Part shown: one piece after another, positions 4,417-5,302 of the stretch | How the letters are laid out: every line of letters starts with the position of its first letter | How positions within the stretch are numbered: the first letter of the stretch is position 1 | Source of the DNA: Thermoplasmata archaeon | GTDB lineage: Archaea; Thermoplasmatota; Thermoplasmata; UBA184 | Length of the DNA stretch: 5,302 nt | Assembly (NCBI GenBank): GCA_027314845.1 | Contig: DAHVAA010000124.1 | Span: 1 to 5,302, forward strand | Direction: 5' to 3' | Program-made: the position numbers and the translations under genes | Notes under the pieces: model-generated | Told to the model about the DNA's origin: nothing | Seen by the model: only the letters and a program-made list of their open reading frames with translations | Databases searched by the model: none

Positions 4417-5302
4417 TCACTCCTCGTGCACGATCGTGCTGCCCGCGATCTCGATGCCGGCGACCTTGAAGGTGAGGCCGAGCGCCTCCAGCGCCCGTCG
4501 AACGTCCGTCTGGCGCTCGGGCGCGACCAGGAAGAAGAGGAATCCCCCTCCGCCGGCGCCGAGGAGCTTCCCTCCCAGGGCGCCGTTCTCCTTCGCTACG
4601 GCGTAGACCTTGTCGATCGAGGTCGTGCTGATCCCGTCCGACAGCTTCCGCTTGAGCTGCCAGTTCTCGTCCATCAGACGTCCGACCTCGGGAAAGTCGA
4701 GGTGTTCGAGGGCCCGTGCGGTCTCGAGGGCGAGGGCCCGCATCCTCTGGTAGGAGTCGAGGTAGTCCTCGATCTGCCCGATCTGCTGGATGTGGATGTC
4801 CGCGGCGCGTCGCTCGATCCCGGTGTAGAACAACATCAGGTGCTGGTTCAGGAGCTCGAGCCCGTCGTGGTCGATGCCGAGGTTGTGGACCGAGACCCCG
4901 CCGTCCCGCGCAATCTGGATGAGGTTGAGCCCCCCGTACGCCGCGCAGTACTGGTCCTGGACGCCGCCGGGTTCCCGGAGGATCTCCCGTTCGATCCGCA
5001 CGGCCTCCTTGGCGAGCTGTCGCGGGCCGACCCGCTCGCCCTTCCACGCGTGCAGGGCGTTGAGGGTGCCGACCGCGCAGCTGCTGCTCGAGCCGATGCC
5101 GGTACCGCGCGAGGGCATCTGCGTCGCGGTGATCACCTGCACCCCGCTCGGAATCTTGAGGAGGCGCAGCGCCTCCCGGATCGCGCCGTGGGAGATATCG
5201 TCGATGCTGCGCTTCGCATCCTCGGTGATACGGTAGCTCACCCGGATCTCGTCGGGGTTGAAGTTCTCGACCACCATCACGTAGATCCCCTTGTTCATCG
5301 CC
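4417..5302 (-). CDS. GHMP-family sugar kinase, HddA-like (N-terminus outside window)
   Basis: An ATP-dependent small-molecule kinase of the GHMP superfamily, closest by eye to D-glycero-D-manno-heptose 7-phosphate 1-kinases (HddA). The frame stays open past the ATG at 5296-5298, and the family's N-terminal substrate motif (PxRxxxxGGGTD) is absent, so that Met is internal and roughly 30-45 residues lie off the right edge. Counting from it, the phosphate-binding motif 2 is PSRGTGIGSSSS (62-73), the catalytic Asp is Asp115 in GGVQDQY, and the glycine-rich motif 3 is KLLGAGGGGFLFF (244-256). RVSY (19-22) and AAYGGLN (119-125) also match the HddA group. The protein is cytoplasmic. It would phosphorylate a sugar or sugar phosphate at C1, giving the kind of sugar-1-phosphate a nucleotidyltransferase uses. 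It lies upstream of the UDP-sulfoquinovose synthase on the same strand but 283 bp away. Heptose specificity is a family guess; fucose- or other hexose-type substrates are possible. Confidence 0.85.
   Translation of the reverse strand, partial: AMNKGIYVMVVENFNPDEIRVSYRITEDAKRSIDDISHGAIREALRLLKIPSGVQVITATQMPSRGTGIGSSSSCAVGTLNALHAWKGERVGPRQLAKEAVRIEREILREPGGVQDQYCAAYGGLNLIQIARDGGVSVHNLGIDHDGLELLNQHLMLFYTGIERRAADIHIQQIGQIEDYLDSYQRMRALALETARALEHLDFPEVGRLMDENWQLKRKLSDGISTTSIDKVYAVAKENGALGGKLLGAGGGGFLFFLVAPERQTDVRRALEALGLTFKVAGIEIAGSTIVHEE

Noticed and set aside
2457..4469. 670-codon plus-strand open frame opposite the nucleotidyltransferase and synthase
   Set aside because: Same cause. It runs through two well-identified genes, the spacer and the kinase end, without any domain signal.
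4130..5047. 305-codon minus-strand open frame across the kinase and spacer
   Set aside because: It is out of frame with the GHMP kinase, which has all three family motifs; its own translation shows none.
5296..5298. ATG as the start of the GHMP kinase
   Set aside because: The frame is open upstream to the window edge, and the conserved N-terminal substrate-binding part of the family is missing, so this Met is internal.

Overview
The window looks like chromosomal DNA from a GC-rich archaeon, most plausibly a high-GC member of the Thermoplasmata or a related lineage. This is inferred, not proven. The grounds are: a C-terminal double-CxxC zinc-ribbon membrane protein of a kind common in archaea; a sugar nucleotidyltransferase that matches an archaeal GalU-like type as I remember it; and TATA-like elements, one of them placed as expected for a leaderless archaeal transcript. 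Third codon positions are strongly G/C throughout, and no gene stands out as compositionally foreign.

Layout, left to right. A plus-strand gene (1-327, 5' end outside the window) encodes the end of a small membrane protein with a C-terminal zinc ribbon. A 116-bp convergent spacer follows. The rest is a minus-strand cluster, read right to left: a GHMP-family sugar kinase (4417 to beyond 5302, N-terminus off the edge); a 283-bp spacer holding a candidate promoter and three short palindromes; a UDP-sulfoquinovose synthase of the SQD1/SqdB/Agl3 family (2871-4133); a GalU-like sugar-1-phosphate nucleotidyltransferase starting 3 bases after it (1944-2867); a 90-bp spacer with a TATA-like box; and an alkaline-phosphatase-superfamily phosphodiesterase (444-1853).

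How the genes may work together. The nucleotidyltransferase probably makes UDP-glucose from UTP and glucose-1-phosphate. The synthase would convert UDP-glucose plus sulfite to UDP-sulfoquinovose, the donor of a sulfonated sugar for surface N-glycans or sulfolipid. The two genes are almost certainly co-transcribed, so the central pair is a compact UDP-sulfoquinovose module. The upstream kinase resembles heptose-7-phosphate 1-kinases and could feed a sugar-1-phosphate into this or a parallel sugar-nucleotide route. The phosphodiesterase has a complete two-metal site and no signal peptide, so a cytoplasmic role in sugar-nucleotide or glycan-phosphate turnover is possible, but its substrate cannot be read from sequence. 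No glycosyltransferase lies in the window. No RNA gene, CRISPR array, insertion sequence or tRNA was seen.
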